Positions 1 to 6,623 of a stretch of 23,390 bases of DNA are shown here, piece by piece. This stretch comes from CAYURR01 sp964446745 (GTDB lineage: Bacteria > Bacillota > Clostridia > Lachnospirales > WQUN01), in the NCBI GenBank assembly GCA_964446745.1, contig CAYURR010000024.1:1-23390 (forward strand), written 5' to 3'. Within the stretch, counting starts at the first letter, position 1. Every line of letters starts with the position of its first letter. A program made the position numbers and the translations under genes. Below the pieces are notes generated by a model. The model ran no database searches. It saw only the letters and a program-made list of their open reading frames with translations, and was not told the DNA's origin.

Positions 1-84
1 CGACACTCGTTTTTATTACAATAATATTATACCCAACCACATGAAAACTTACAAGACTTTTATATAGCAATCGTGACATTTTTA

Positions 85-339
85 TTAATCATGTGTAGAT
101 GATAGACTGTCATCTGTTAATAAAAGTTGATTTATGATCCGAGCTCCTATTTTCATACCCAATTCCATGTAAACGCTCTCGTACGCTGTCAAGGCAGTTG
201 ATAAATCTGCAGCAGCTTTGTCACGTTCAATTTCATTGGGATACATTTCGTCCAAACGCGCGTAGATTGGCTTGCATCCATTTGTGAGCCTATCGCTATA
301 TGATTGTTGATTATTTTTTAGTTCATCTACGCCATACAA
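85..339 (-). CDS. Small hypothetical protein, probably missing its true start codon
   Basis: The only usable start in this frame is a TTG at 339 with no ribosome binding site, giving 84 residues. The frame stays open upstream to a stop at 424-426 and would add residues reading NYIKEAFARANLSQIRQFLL, which continue smoothly into LYGVDELKNNQQSYSDRL. I recall small unnamed clostridial proteins with this general pattern, so the real N-terminus probably lies upstream. An ATA codon at 397-399 sits 8 nt after an AAAGGG sequence, where an ATG would be expected, so a G-to-A change may have destroyed the start. The conserved-looking middle has paired Tyr and Leu positions and the C-terminus is helical. 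No function is recognised. It lies 150 bp downstream of the RHH gene on the same strand. Confidence 0.5.
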   Translation of the reverse strand: MYGVDELKNNQQSYSDRLTNGCKPIYARLDEMYPNEIERDKAAADLSTALTAYESVYMELGMKIGARIINQLLLTDDSLSSTHD

Positions 340-512
340 TAAGAACTGCCGGATTTGGCTTAGATTAGCCCGTGCAAATGCTTCTTTTATGTAATTTATA
401 CTATTCGCCCTTTCAAGATCATTTTATTTTGTTTGCCGTCAATGCTTGAAAAGAAGCGCAACTCATGGCATAATATTTGAGTCACAATAGCCTTTTGGCG
501 ATTGTCGGCTGG

Positions 513-550
513 AGAAGTGGCGATTATCTTTGCTGGATGGCGCCACTTCT
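513..550. terminator. 10-bp perfect hairpin with T-tract on the plus side
   Basis: AGAAGTGGCG at 513-522 is the exact reverse complement of 541-550, with an 18-nt loop. On the plus strand it is followed by TATTTTTTTTT (551-561), which is the standard intrinsic-terminator shape. On the minus strand the stem begins at the stop codon of the RHH gene (550-552) and is not followed by T residues. No plus-strand gene ends here, so it may stop antisense transcription or act as a weak 3' hairpin for the RHH mRNA. Confidence 0.55.
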
Positions 551-735
551 TATTTTTTTTTGAGGTCATCAAACACCATATCGATGCCTTTGCGAACAAC
601 ATCGGATGCAGTGGAGTTTAGAATACATCTACATTTTTCTAATTTGTCTTTTGTTTCATCGCTCACCAATACGAATATGCGGTCTTTCATAGGCTTATCG
701 CCGGTAGTAGGACGCCCCATTTTTTTTTGCGCCAC
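550..735 (-). CDS. Small ribbon-helix-helix DNA-binding protein, likely autorepressor
   Basis: A 61-residue protein that starts with a GTG at 735, preceded by GAGGTG five bases upstream. Residues 6-10 read MGRPT, followed by a basic strand (KDRIFVLVSDE) and two helices (TKDKLEKCRCIL, then STASDVVRKGIDMVFDDL). This is the strand-helix-helix layout of CopG/Arc-like RHH dimers, which insert the beta ribbon into the DNA major groove. Small GRP-T-G proteins of this kind are common in Clostridia, often near mobile elements. The upstream region holds two copies of the palindrome ATGCGCAT placed on the promoter, which suggests it represses itself. It ends in a lysine run encoded by an A-tract. The target beyond its own promoter is unknown. 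Confidence 0.8.
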   Translation of the reverse strand: MAQKKMGRPTTGDKPMKDRIFVLVSDETKDKLEKCRCILNSTASDVVRKGIDMVFDDLKKK

Positions 736-748
736 GGTATCACCTCAC

Positions 749-789
749 ATTTATGCGCATGTATATATTGTACAAATATGCGCATAAAT
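749..789. promoter_or_regulatory. Perfect 12-bp inverted repeat: probable RHH operator
   Basis: ATTTATGCGCAT (749-760) and ATGCGCATAAAT (778-789) are exact inverted repeats with a 17-nt spacer. Each arm contains the 8-bp palindrome ATGCGCAT (753-760 and 778-785), so the palindromes are also direct repeats spaced 25 bp. A further palindrome, TTGTACAA, lies at 768-775 between them. One box falls between the -35 and -10 elements and the other just downstream of the -10, an ideal place for repression. Binding by the adjacent RHH protein is inferred from position. Confidence 0.75.
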
Positions 790-794
790 GTCAA
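767..794 (-). promoter_or_regulatory. Sigma-A type promoter of the RHH gene
   Basis: On the minus strand, TTGACA (794-789) is followed after 16 nt by TACAAT (772-767). Transcription would begin near 760, about 25 nt before the GTG start. The last two bases of the -35 side overlap the outer end of the terminator stem at 793-829. Confidence 0.75.
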
Positions 795-829
795 GGGGTG
801 TAGCAGGAATCTGTCCTGTTACACCCCTT
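793..829. terminator. 16-bp terminator hairpin after the ABC/DUF1854 operon
   Basis: The arm at 793-808 pairs with 814-829 over 16 bp, with one G-U pair and a 5-nt loop. It lies 30 bp past the stop of the last gene of the minus-strand ABC operon, so it should end that transcript. On the plus strand it is followed by TAATTTTT, a better T-tract than on the minus strand, so it may work in both directions. The stem runs straight into the -35 box of the RHH gene, which leaves no spare DNA between the two units. Confidence 0.7.
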
Positions 830-858
830 AATTTTTAATCAGTCTTCTATGTTATTAA

Positions 859-3000
859 TTACGCCGACTGCCCTTTAAGCTTACTCGTGTTACGCTGCGC
901 CATCACAAAGCCGTAGTATATACCCTTAGACTTCAACAGTTCTGTATGTGTGCCGATCTCGGCGAGCTTGCCTTTTTCCAGTACGATCAGGCGATCCGCG
1001 TTTCGCAGCGTCGAGAGGCGATGCGCTATCGCGAGTGTTGTACGGCCCTTTACGAGCTTGTTCAGGCTGTCCTGGATGATCTGTTCGGTCTCGACGTCCA
1101 ACGAGCTCGTGGCTTCATCGAGGATCAAAATCTCAGGATCCTTTATAACCGCGCGTGCTATTGCGATACGCTGGCGTTCGCCGCCCGATATTGTATATCC
1201 GCTTTCACCTATGACCGTATTATATCCGTCAGGCATCTTCATGATGAAGTCGTGTGCGTTCGCGAGCTTCGCTGCGCCGATAACCTCCTCGTATGTTGCG
1301 TTATGCTTTGCGGCTGCGATATTGTCATAGATCGTACCAGCGAACAGGAACACATCCTGGAACACCACGCCGATATTCTCGTGCAGGTGATTTTGGGAAA
1401 TATCCCTGATGTCCTCGCCGTTTATACAGATGCGACCGTTATTTACGTCGTATAGGCGCATTACGAGGTTTATAAGCGTGGACTTACCCACGCCGGAGCG
1501 GCCTACGATACCGACCATTTCGCCGGGTTTAATATCAAACGAGATTCCCTTCAACACGGGCTCGTAGGACTTGTAGCCGAAGCTCACGTTCTCGAATGAG
1601 ATACCCCCGGATATCGGAACGATCTTTGCGTTCTCTGCTTCGCGTACATCGGTCTTTTCATCGAGGATTTCGAACAGCTTTACCATGCTCGTAAGTGCCT
1701 CGGCGAGCCAGCGCGGGAAGGAAATGATCCAACGTAGCGGGCCATATATAAATCCAATGTACATCGTAAACTGCACGAGCTCACCGAGCGTAAACGTACC
1801 ACCCAATATCGCGCGTCCGCCGAAGTAGAGCGTCAAGAATTCGCCGAAACTTGCAAAGAAGCCGATCGTCGGGAACAGCAGTGCCCAGAGCTTTTCATTA
1901 TCGGACGAGACATATGCGAGTTCCTTCGCAGCATCGGAAAATTTCTGTATCTCGCGCTTTTCGTTGCCGAAGGATTTCACCACACGTATGCCCTTTAAGA
2001 TATCGTGTAATATCGTGTTACATTTGGATTGCTTGCGCCATTGGCGTTCGTAGCGGATGTTCATCTGATGTCTAAAGCGCGTCCAGAAGAACGCGGCCAC
2101 CGGTATCGGCACACAGACCAACAGCGTCATACGCCAATCCGTGACCAACATCAGCACCAAAACTACGATAAACATGATGATCATTTCGCAGACCCAACGC
2201 CCGTGATCCGTGATGAAATCCTTTATCGTTATCGTATCCTGCAAGATGCGGCGCATCATATCGCCGGTCGTACGCTTGGCGAGCGACGACATCGAAAAGC
2301 TCTGTACGCGCTCGTATGCTAAGTTACGCAACGAGTTCGCGTATTTGATGCTCGCCCTGTTAAAGATGCGCGAGTTTATGATAAATATTACCTCGCCAAT
2401 AGCCCGCGCCATGAACATCGCGGCGGCCATCGCTATGATCATCGCAGCCGTGCCGGTCTTGGGCTCAAGAAATTTGTCCACCAAAAAGCGGTTGATCAGC
2501 GGTACGGTTAGGTACAGTACCGACGATACCATGATCATCCCCGCCGCCTTCATGACCTCTTTTTTGTACGGCTGCATCAAGCTCCAGGCGCGCTTTAAGA
2601 CCGTTACCCTGTTATAGCAAAACAAACAGGAATCTACGCCCTCGACGAGTGCACGACCACATTTCTCGCAGACCTGGGTCACATGATCTATGTCCATCAA
2701 TTCGCCGGTTTCCGCAAAGAAGTTACAAGACTTTGCAAACTCTCCGATTGTCTTTAAGTGGCTGAGCGTAAAGCGGCATATGATGGCTTCGCTGCCATCC
2801 TTAAACGCCGCGAGCATATGCCCGCAGCCGATACCTACCGATACACTGAGCTCCTTGATCGTATCTATCTTTATACTCTTAATGCTAACGCTACCCTCGG
2901 CGCGGTCCCCAAAGACCTCTAGGACATGTTCGTTCATCCGGACCACGCCCTCACAGGGTTTCATTTCCAAATCTAAATCAAAGAATGCGTATACTGTCAT
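859..3000 (-). CDS. Zinc-ribbon ABC exporter half-transporter (permease-ATPase)
   Basis: A 713-residue fused ABC half-transporter. Residues 1-105 form an extra cytoplasmic N-terminal domain. A four-cysteine zinc ribbon follows (C111, C114, C125, C128), then a six-helix exporter-type membrane domain (about 140-430), then the nucleotide-binding domain. That domain has Walker A GRSGVGKST near 495, signature ISGGERQR near 605, Walker B ILILDEATSSLD and H-loop IAHRLST. All catalytic residues are present. The ATG start has AGGAGG six bases upstream. It is the last gene of an operon with a DUF1854 gene (11 nt upstream) and a second zinc-ribbon ABC gene, with which it probably forms a heterodimer. 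As I recall, DUF1854 genes next to such ABC pairs are associated with cyanophycin metabolism in other bacteria, but no cyanophycin gene is present here. The substrate is unknown. Confidence 0.9.
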   Translation of the reverse strand: MTVYAFFDLDLEMKPCEGVVRMNEHVLEVFGDRAEGSVSIKSIKIDTIKELSVSVGIGCGHMLAAFKDGSEAIICRFTLSHLKTIGEFAKSCNFFAETGELMDIDHVTQVCEKCGRALVEGVDSCLFCYNRVTVLKRAWSLMQPYKKEVMKAAGMIMVSSVLYLTVPLINRFLVDKFLEPKTGTAAMIIAMAAAMFMARAIGEVIFIINSRIFNRASIKYANSLRNLAYERVQSFSMSSLAKRTTGDMMRRILQDTITIKDFITDHGRWVCEMIIMFIVVLVLMLVTDWRMTLLVCVPIPVAAFFWTRFRHQMNIRYERQWRKQSKCNTILHDILKGIRVVKSFGNEKREIQKFSDAAKELAYVSSDNEKLWALLFPTIGFFASFGEFLTLYFGGRAILGGTFTLGELVQFTMYIGFIYGPLRWIISFPRWLAEALTSMVKLFEILDEKTDVREAENAKIVPISGGISFENVSFGYKSYEPVLKGISFDIKPGEMVGIVGRSGVGKSTLINLVMRLYDVNNGRICINGEDIRDISQNHLHENIGVVFQDVFLFAGTIYDNIAAAKHNATYEEVIGAAKLANAHDFIMKMPDGYNTVIGESGYTISGGERQRIAIARAVIKDPEILILDEATSSLDVETEQIIQDSLNKLVKGRTTLAIAHRLSTLRNADRLIVLEKGKLAEIGTHTELLKSKGIYYGFVMAQRNTSKLKGQSA

Positions 3001-3011
3001 AAGTCCTCCTA

Positions 3012-3530
3012 TTAGAACACGTACGGCTCCAACATCCTTATGCTCTTTTGATCAAGCTTTGTAAAGGCCTTGATCAAGTATCTATTGCCGTCTACATCGA
3101 AGATGATGACCTCGTCCTCCGAGAGGCGGCGGATGTTCTTGCTCACGTCCTTTACCGCGAAGCTTTTATCATAGCGAACCTTACCCATAAGCTTTGCCTC
3201 GATGTAGATATATCCCATCTTGTCCTTTAGAGACTCGACGGATTCCAAAATCGGGCAGTAGTAGCGGTGCGAGAGCTCATTCCGTATCAATTCTGCTTGC
3301 TCGGTACTTAGCTCCGAGAGGCTCTTGATGATACCGAGCTCCTTTAGTTCGTGGTCGCATACACTCAAGTATTCCTCGGGTAGCTTGTGGGGCAATACGC
3401 GTCTGACGGCCACGCGAGGATATTTGGTACCATTGTATTCAAGCTCAAGAAAGCCGCCCTCATTCGCGGTGAACTTGAGCTTTTTTGCATCGAAAAAGCC
3501 TATATCTCTGATGTCCTGTTGCGTTTCCAT
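3012..3530 (-). CDS. DUF1854 family protein
   Basis: A 172-residue soluble protein with no signal peptide or membrane segment. The start of the mature region reads GFFDAKKLKFTANEGGFLEL and the C-terminal half holds YIEAKLMGKVRYDKSF and RLSEDEVIIFDVDGNRYLI, which fit my recollection of DUF1854. GGAGG lies 10 nt before the ATG. It sits between two zinc-ribbon ABC half-transporters, the usual arrangement for this family, so it is likely an accessory subunit or regulator of the exporter. The family has no established biochemical role. The stop codon at 3012-3014 lies next to the ribosome binding site of the following ABC gene, which suggests coupled translation. Confidence 0.85.
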   Translation of the reverse strand: METQQDIRDIGFFDAKKLKFTANEGGFLELEYNGTKYPRVAVRRVLPHKLPEEYLSVCDHELKELGIIKSLSELSTEQAELIRNELSHRYYCPILESVESLKDKMGYIYIEAKLMGKVRYDKSFAVKDVSKNIRRLSEDEVIIFDVDGNRYLIKAFTKLDQKSIRMLEPYVF

Positions 3531-3549
3531 ATATAGATATCCTCCATAA

Positions 3550-5796
3550 TTAACCGTCCATCGCGACGGTCTTCAAAGCCTCCATCTGTATCGTGTATAG
3601 CTTGTGGTATTCGCCTTTTTTGATCATGAGCTCCTCGTGGGTGCCCGTCTCGACGACCTTACCCTCGTTGATCACGGCAATCGATTCAGCATCACGCAGC
3701 GTTGAAAGCCTATGCGCTATCGCTATCGTCGTACGGCCTTTTTTAAGGCTCGCAAACGCCTGTTGGATGTTTGCCTCAGTTTCTACGTCCATTGCGGCGG
3801 TTGCCTCATCGAGTATCAATATCTTCGGGTCCTGTATGATCGTGCGTGCGATCGAAAGACGCTGGCGTTCTCCGCCGGACAGATCCTGCCCGCCCGCACC
3901 GATCCATGTCTCATACGCATCGGGCAGCTTCATGATGAAATCGTGCGCGGAAGCCGCCTTTGCGGCCGCTATGACCTCGCTGAGGTCCGCGTCAGGCTTG
4001 GCGTAGCGGATGTTGTCTGCGATCGTACCGATGAACAGGTACATCTCCTGCGAGACGATGCCGATGTTTTTGCGCAGCTGTTCGAGCGAAAGTTGCTTAA
4101 CATTCACGCCGTCTATAGACACCGAGCCCTCCTCGACATCGTACAGACGCGCGATCAGATTTGCTATGGTCGTTTTGCCCGCGCCGGTCTTACCGACCAC
4201 GCCGAGCATCTTACCACCCGGTATATTTAGGTTCATGCTTTTTATTACGGGGTTCGCGGGCTCGTAACCAAACTTTACATCCTTGATATCGATCTCCCCT
4301 GCGAATTCCTTCAAGATAACGGGGTTTTCGGGTTCGGTGAGCTCGGTCTTTGCGTCGATGATCTCAAATACACGCTGCGCCGAATCCACGCAACGGGACC
4401 ACCAGTTCGAGACCCATGACATGAAATCGAGCGGCCCGTAGAGCATCTGCAAGTATGCGATAAAGGTCATCAGCGTACCGAGCGTGATCTCGCCGTTTAC
4501 GACCATGATACCGCCTATGGCAGTGATCACGGCCTGCCCGAGAAACATGTACAGGTATATCAGCGGAAACGCCGTAAAACCCATGTTGATGTTTTGTATC
4601 TCGACACCGGTCATCTTTTCACCGATATCGTTAAAGCGCTTCGTGCCTTGATCCTCCATCGCAAAGGCCTTTATGACGCGCTGGCCGTTAAGTGTATCGC
4701 TCACGAGAGACGAGAGCTGCGCGTTATAGGTCCAGTGACGATGATGGAAGCGGCGAAAGAAGTTAAAGAGCATCTTGAAGCAGAGCATACTTGTCGGCAG
4801 GATGAATACAACCACGAGTGCTAACTTCAGGTTTTGCCAGCACATCATGCCGAGCACCGCTATGAATATAAATAGGTTGACGACCACATATGGCAGGCCG
4901 TCCACAAAGAACCAGTATATGTTGTTAGAGTCCTTATTAACGCGATCCATAAGCCCTCCGGTCTGCTTCGAGGAATAGAAGCCTACAGACAAACGCTGCA
5001 TCGCCGAAAAGATCTTGAGCTTTAAATCGTATACGATCCATGGTATCGCGCTCGCGAGTATGTAAGAGTTTATGACGTTTACAATCGTGTTGAATAGCTT
5101 GATCAAGAAGTACAGCATAATAAAATAAAAGATCGCGCCGAAGTATTTGCCGCCGACCGTCAGCACATCGTCAAAGAAGACCTTTGTACTAATCAGCGGG
5201 GAGATAATGCCAAATACCGTGAGCACGATCATACCAGTCAAAACCGCCAAAACCTTTAACGCATAATCCTTAAAGAACGACATAAGCCTGAGCGAGACGG
5301 ACATCTTGTTCAGACACTTAGGGCATATCTTGCGTTCGGGTTCGGGGTATCGCATGTGGCACTTCGGACAAAACAGATCGTCCTCAATACGTATCTCGGC
5401 AAGCATATCGTTACCGTCTTTCAGATTCTTTACAGCCTTGATAATTTTTTCCACCTGTGGGCACAGACCGATCGAGAACAGCAGCAGCACTGTTTCCTCA
5501 CCGGGTTCTTTGCCTGCCGAGACCAGATGGGCAGTCGAAATCAGACGCTCGACCTTCAGCTCCTTTAGGTCCGCGAGCTCGTGGATAACCAGCTCGCGCG
5601 GCGTAAAGCGGTTTTCAAGCCGTTTCGGTCCGTCGATCTTGTGCACGGCCTCGTCGCCGTACAGTATGTAGAGCCTCTGAGAGTCAATACCGACATAAGC
5701 ATCAGCGGGATTTCCGTCAATGGTCATGTCGGTATGTATCACGAGTCCGAGGCCGGTGATCCCGTGATCTGCAAACGCCTTTGTGTAGATGTCCAA
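3550..5796 (-). CDS. Zinc-ribbon ABC exporter half-transporter, first gene of operon
   Basis: Start chosen at TTG 5796 (MDIYTKAFADHG), which has GGAGG 8 nt upstream (5809-5805) and gives 748 residues; a TTG at 5853 is in frame but has no binding site. Residues 1-140 form a cytoplasmic N-terminal domain, followed by a zinc ribbon of two CPKC motifs (C143, C146, C158, C161). A six-helix exporter membrane domain spans about 180-470. The ATPase domain carries Walker A GKTGAGKTT, signature LSGGERQR, Walker B ILILDEATAAMD and H-loop IAHRLST. It matches the downstream 713-residue ABC protein in layout, so the two probably pair with the DUF1854 protein encoded between them. The exported or flipped substrate cannot be read from the sequence. 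Confidence 0.88.
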   Translation of the reverse strand: MDIYTKAFADHGITGLGLVIHTDMTIDGNPADAYVGIDSQRLYILYGDEAVHKIDGPKRLENRFTPRELVIHELADLKELKVERLISTAHLVSAGKEPGEETVLLLFSIGLCPQVEKIIKAVKNLKDGNDMLAEIRIEDDLFCPKCHMRYPEPERKICPKCLNKMSVSLRLMSFFKDYALKVLAVLTGMIVLTVFGIISPLISTKVFFDDVLTVGGKYFGAIFYFIMLYFLIKLFNTIVNVINSYILASAIPWIVYDLKLKIFSAMQRLSVGFYSSKQTGGLMDRVNKDSNNIYWFFVDGLPYVVVNLFIFIAVLGMMCWQNLKLALVVVFILPTSMLCFKMLFNFFRRFHHRHWTYNAQLSSLVSDTLNGQRVIKAFAMEDQGTKRFNDIGEKMTGVEIQNINMGFTAFPLIYLYMFLGQAVITAIGGIMVVNGEITLGTLMTFIAYLQMLYGPLDFMSWVSNWWSRCVDSAQRVFEIIDAKTELTEPENPVILKEFAGEIDIKDVKFGYEPANPVIKSMNLNIPGGKMLGVVGKTGAGKTTIANLIARLYDVEEGSVSIDGVNVKQLSLEQLRKNIGIVSQEMYLFIGTIADNIRYAKPDADLSEVIAAAKAASAHDFIMKLPDAYETWIGAGGQDLSGGERQRLSIARTIIQDPKILILDEATAAMDVETEANIQQAFASLKKGRTTIAIAHRLSTLRDAESIAVINEGKVVETGTHEELMIKKGEYHKLYTIQMEALKTVAMDG

Positions 5797-5887
5797 ACAA
5801 TGTACCTCCGTGGCAGCATAGCCTACATGCGGGCCTGCGCCTGTCAAAGCCAATGTGTCAGTGTTCCCGTGGGAATGGAACCGTCAA

Positions 5888-5916
5888 ACATTACCTCTTA
5901 TATGGAAAAAAGTCAA
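5888..5916 (-). promoter_or_regulatory. Promoter of the ABC/DUF1854 operon
   Basis: On the minus strand, TTGACT (5916-5911) and TAATGT (5893-5888) are 17 nt apart. Transcription would begin near 5881 and leave a leader of about 85 nt before the TTG start at 5796. The leader holds a small GTTCC/GGAAC hairpin; no known riboswitch was recognised. Confidence 0.55.
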
Positions 5917-5949
5917 GAACGAATCAGGTGGTTTTTATCGAACGTTTTC

Positions 5950-5979
5950 TTGCAATTGTGTTACGAAATATAATAGAAT
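5950..5979 (+). promoter_or_regulatory. Possible promoter for the CD3324-like gene
   Basis: TTGCAA (5950-5955) and TAGAAT (5974-5979) are separated by 18 nt. A TATAAT also occurs at 5969-5974 but lacks a good -35. Either would give a leader of about 180 nt before the ATG at 6170. It is divergent from the ABC operon promoter, 34 bp away. Confidence 0.4.
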
Positions 5980-6037
5980 AAAACCAAAATAAAATATATA
6001 AGACAAAGGCCATTTTGAGGTGGTAGGGGGTGCAGTT

Positions 6038-6091
6038 ATGAGCAAAGCAAATAATGTCATGTGGCATTACTCCATGCATTGTCCGAGATGA
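6038..6091 (+). CDS. Possible 17-residue leader peptide
   Basis: An ATG at 6038 has AGGGGG about 7 nt upstream and opens a 17-codon frame, MSKANNVMWHYSMHCPR, ending at TGA 6089-6091. It lies in the long leader of the CD3324-like gene and is followed 4 nt later by a 9-bp hairpin (6096-6134). The ribosome site is better than chance, but a short frame like this can arise randomly. It may be a regulatory uORF or nothing. Confidence 0.22.
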   Translation: MSKANNVMWHYSMHCPR

Positions 6092-6095
6092 GGCA

Positions 6096-6134
6096 TCGAT
6101 GATGCTTTGTATGGAGATGGATTGACATCATCGA
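6096..6134 (+). repeat. 9-bp leader hairpin upstream of the CD3324-like gene
   Basis: TCGATGATG (6096-6104) pairs perfectly with CATCATCGA (6126-6134) over a 21-nt loop. It lies between the possible leader peptide and the ATG at 6170. No T-tract follows, so it is not a terminator; it could shape the leader RNA. Confidence 0.4.
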
Positions 6135-6169
6135 GTTTCATTCCGGTATTCTTGATAAGGGGTAATGGA

Positions 6170-6433
6170 ATGGAATACATAAAAGCGACAGGGCTGCTGC
6201 CCGAAAACTTGCTTCAGGCCGTGCAGGAATACGCACAGGGTTGTCTGATATATATCCCGATAAAGCCCGGTAGCCGCCAAGACTGGGGAAAATCCACAGA
6301 CACTAAGCAATACCTAAACAGCCGTAACCGTAAAATAAAGGACGATCACATAGCCGGTCTGTCCGTATTGGCTATAGCAGAAAAGTACAATCTGGCTGAG
6401 AGTACGATAAAGAAGATCATTTATAGCAAATAA
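6170..6433 (+). CDS. CD3324-like small HTH protein
   Basis: The ATG at 6170 has AAGGGG seven bases upstream and gives 87 residues starting MEYIKATGLLPENLLQAVQE; in-frame upstream starts have no binding site. Residues 20-45 contain GCLIYIPIKPGSRQDWG, and the C-terminus (about 57-87) reads DDHIAGLSVLAIAEKYNLAE, a helix-turn-helix like those of short resolvase- or Mor-type binding domains. The pattern matches, from memory, the clostridial CD3324 family, whose function is unknown. It is followed by a strong terminator, so it is its own transcription unit. Confidence 0.78.
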   Translation: MEYIKATGLLPENLLQAVQEYAQGCLIYIPIKPGSRQDWGKSTDTKQYLNSRNRKIKDDHIAGLSVLAIAEKYNLAESTIKKIIYSK

Positions 6434-6460
6434 AGGTGAAATAGGCACAAACAAAACTCT

Positions 6461-6525
6461 ACCACGGATTTACACGGATAATCGCGGATTTACGCGTTTT
6501 GATCAGTGTAAATCCGTGGTTTTTT
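6461..6525 (+). terminator. Intrinsic terminator with a 15-bp stem and internal repeat
   Basis: 6461-6475 pairs exactly with 6506-6520 and is followed by TTTTTT. The 30-nt loop contains a second copy of CGGATTTAC (6485-6493; the first is 6465-6473), which can pair with the same 3' arm (GTAAATCCG, 6508-6516). This makes two mutually exclusive hairpins possible. It ends the CD3324-like transcript. Confidence 0.8.
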
Positions 6526-6560
6526 ATTCCGACTTTTTTTAGTAAACAAAGTCGGAATAA
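6524..6560. repeat. 13-bp inverted repeat ahead of the ABC exporter
   Basis: TTATTCCGACTTT (6524-6536) and AAAGTCGGAATAA (6548-6560) are perfect inverted repeats with an 11-nt loop. The repeat follows the terminator directly and lies 64 bp before the TTG start of the exporter. No T-tract follows on either strand, so an operator or leader structure is more likely than a terminator. A TATACT that could be a -10 lies at 6581-6586, with no convincing -35. Confidence 0.5.
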
Positions 6561-6623
6561 TGTGAATCTGTTCAATACTGTATACTGCTATGTAGGAAGC
6601 GATCATCATGGGGGGTATACAAA

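Noticed and set aside
396..602. 68-codon minus-strand frame overlapping the RHH gene
   Set aside because: It overlaps the RHH gene in another frame, has no good ribosome site and its composition does not look like a protein family.
1..830. Mobile element at the left edge
   Set aside because: The RHH gene and hypothetical protein have an accessory look, but no integrase, transposase, relaxase or attachment-like direct repeat was seen.
946..1455. Long plus-strand frames across the ABC ATPase regions (also 3593-4230 and 5581-5973)
   Set aside because: They mirror conserved ABC coding sequence on the other strand, lack ribosome sites and repeat the same pattern in both ABC genes, as expected of shadow frames.
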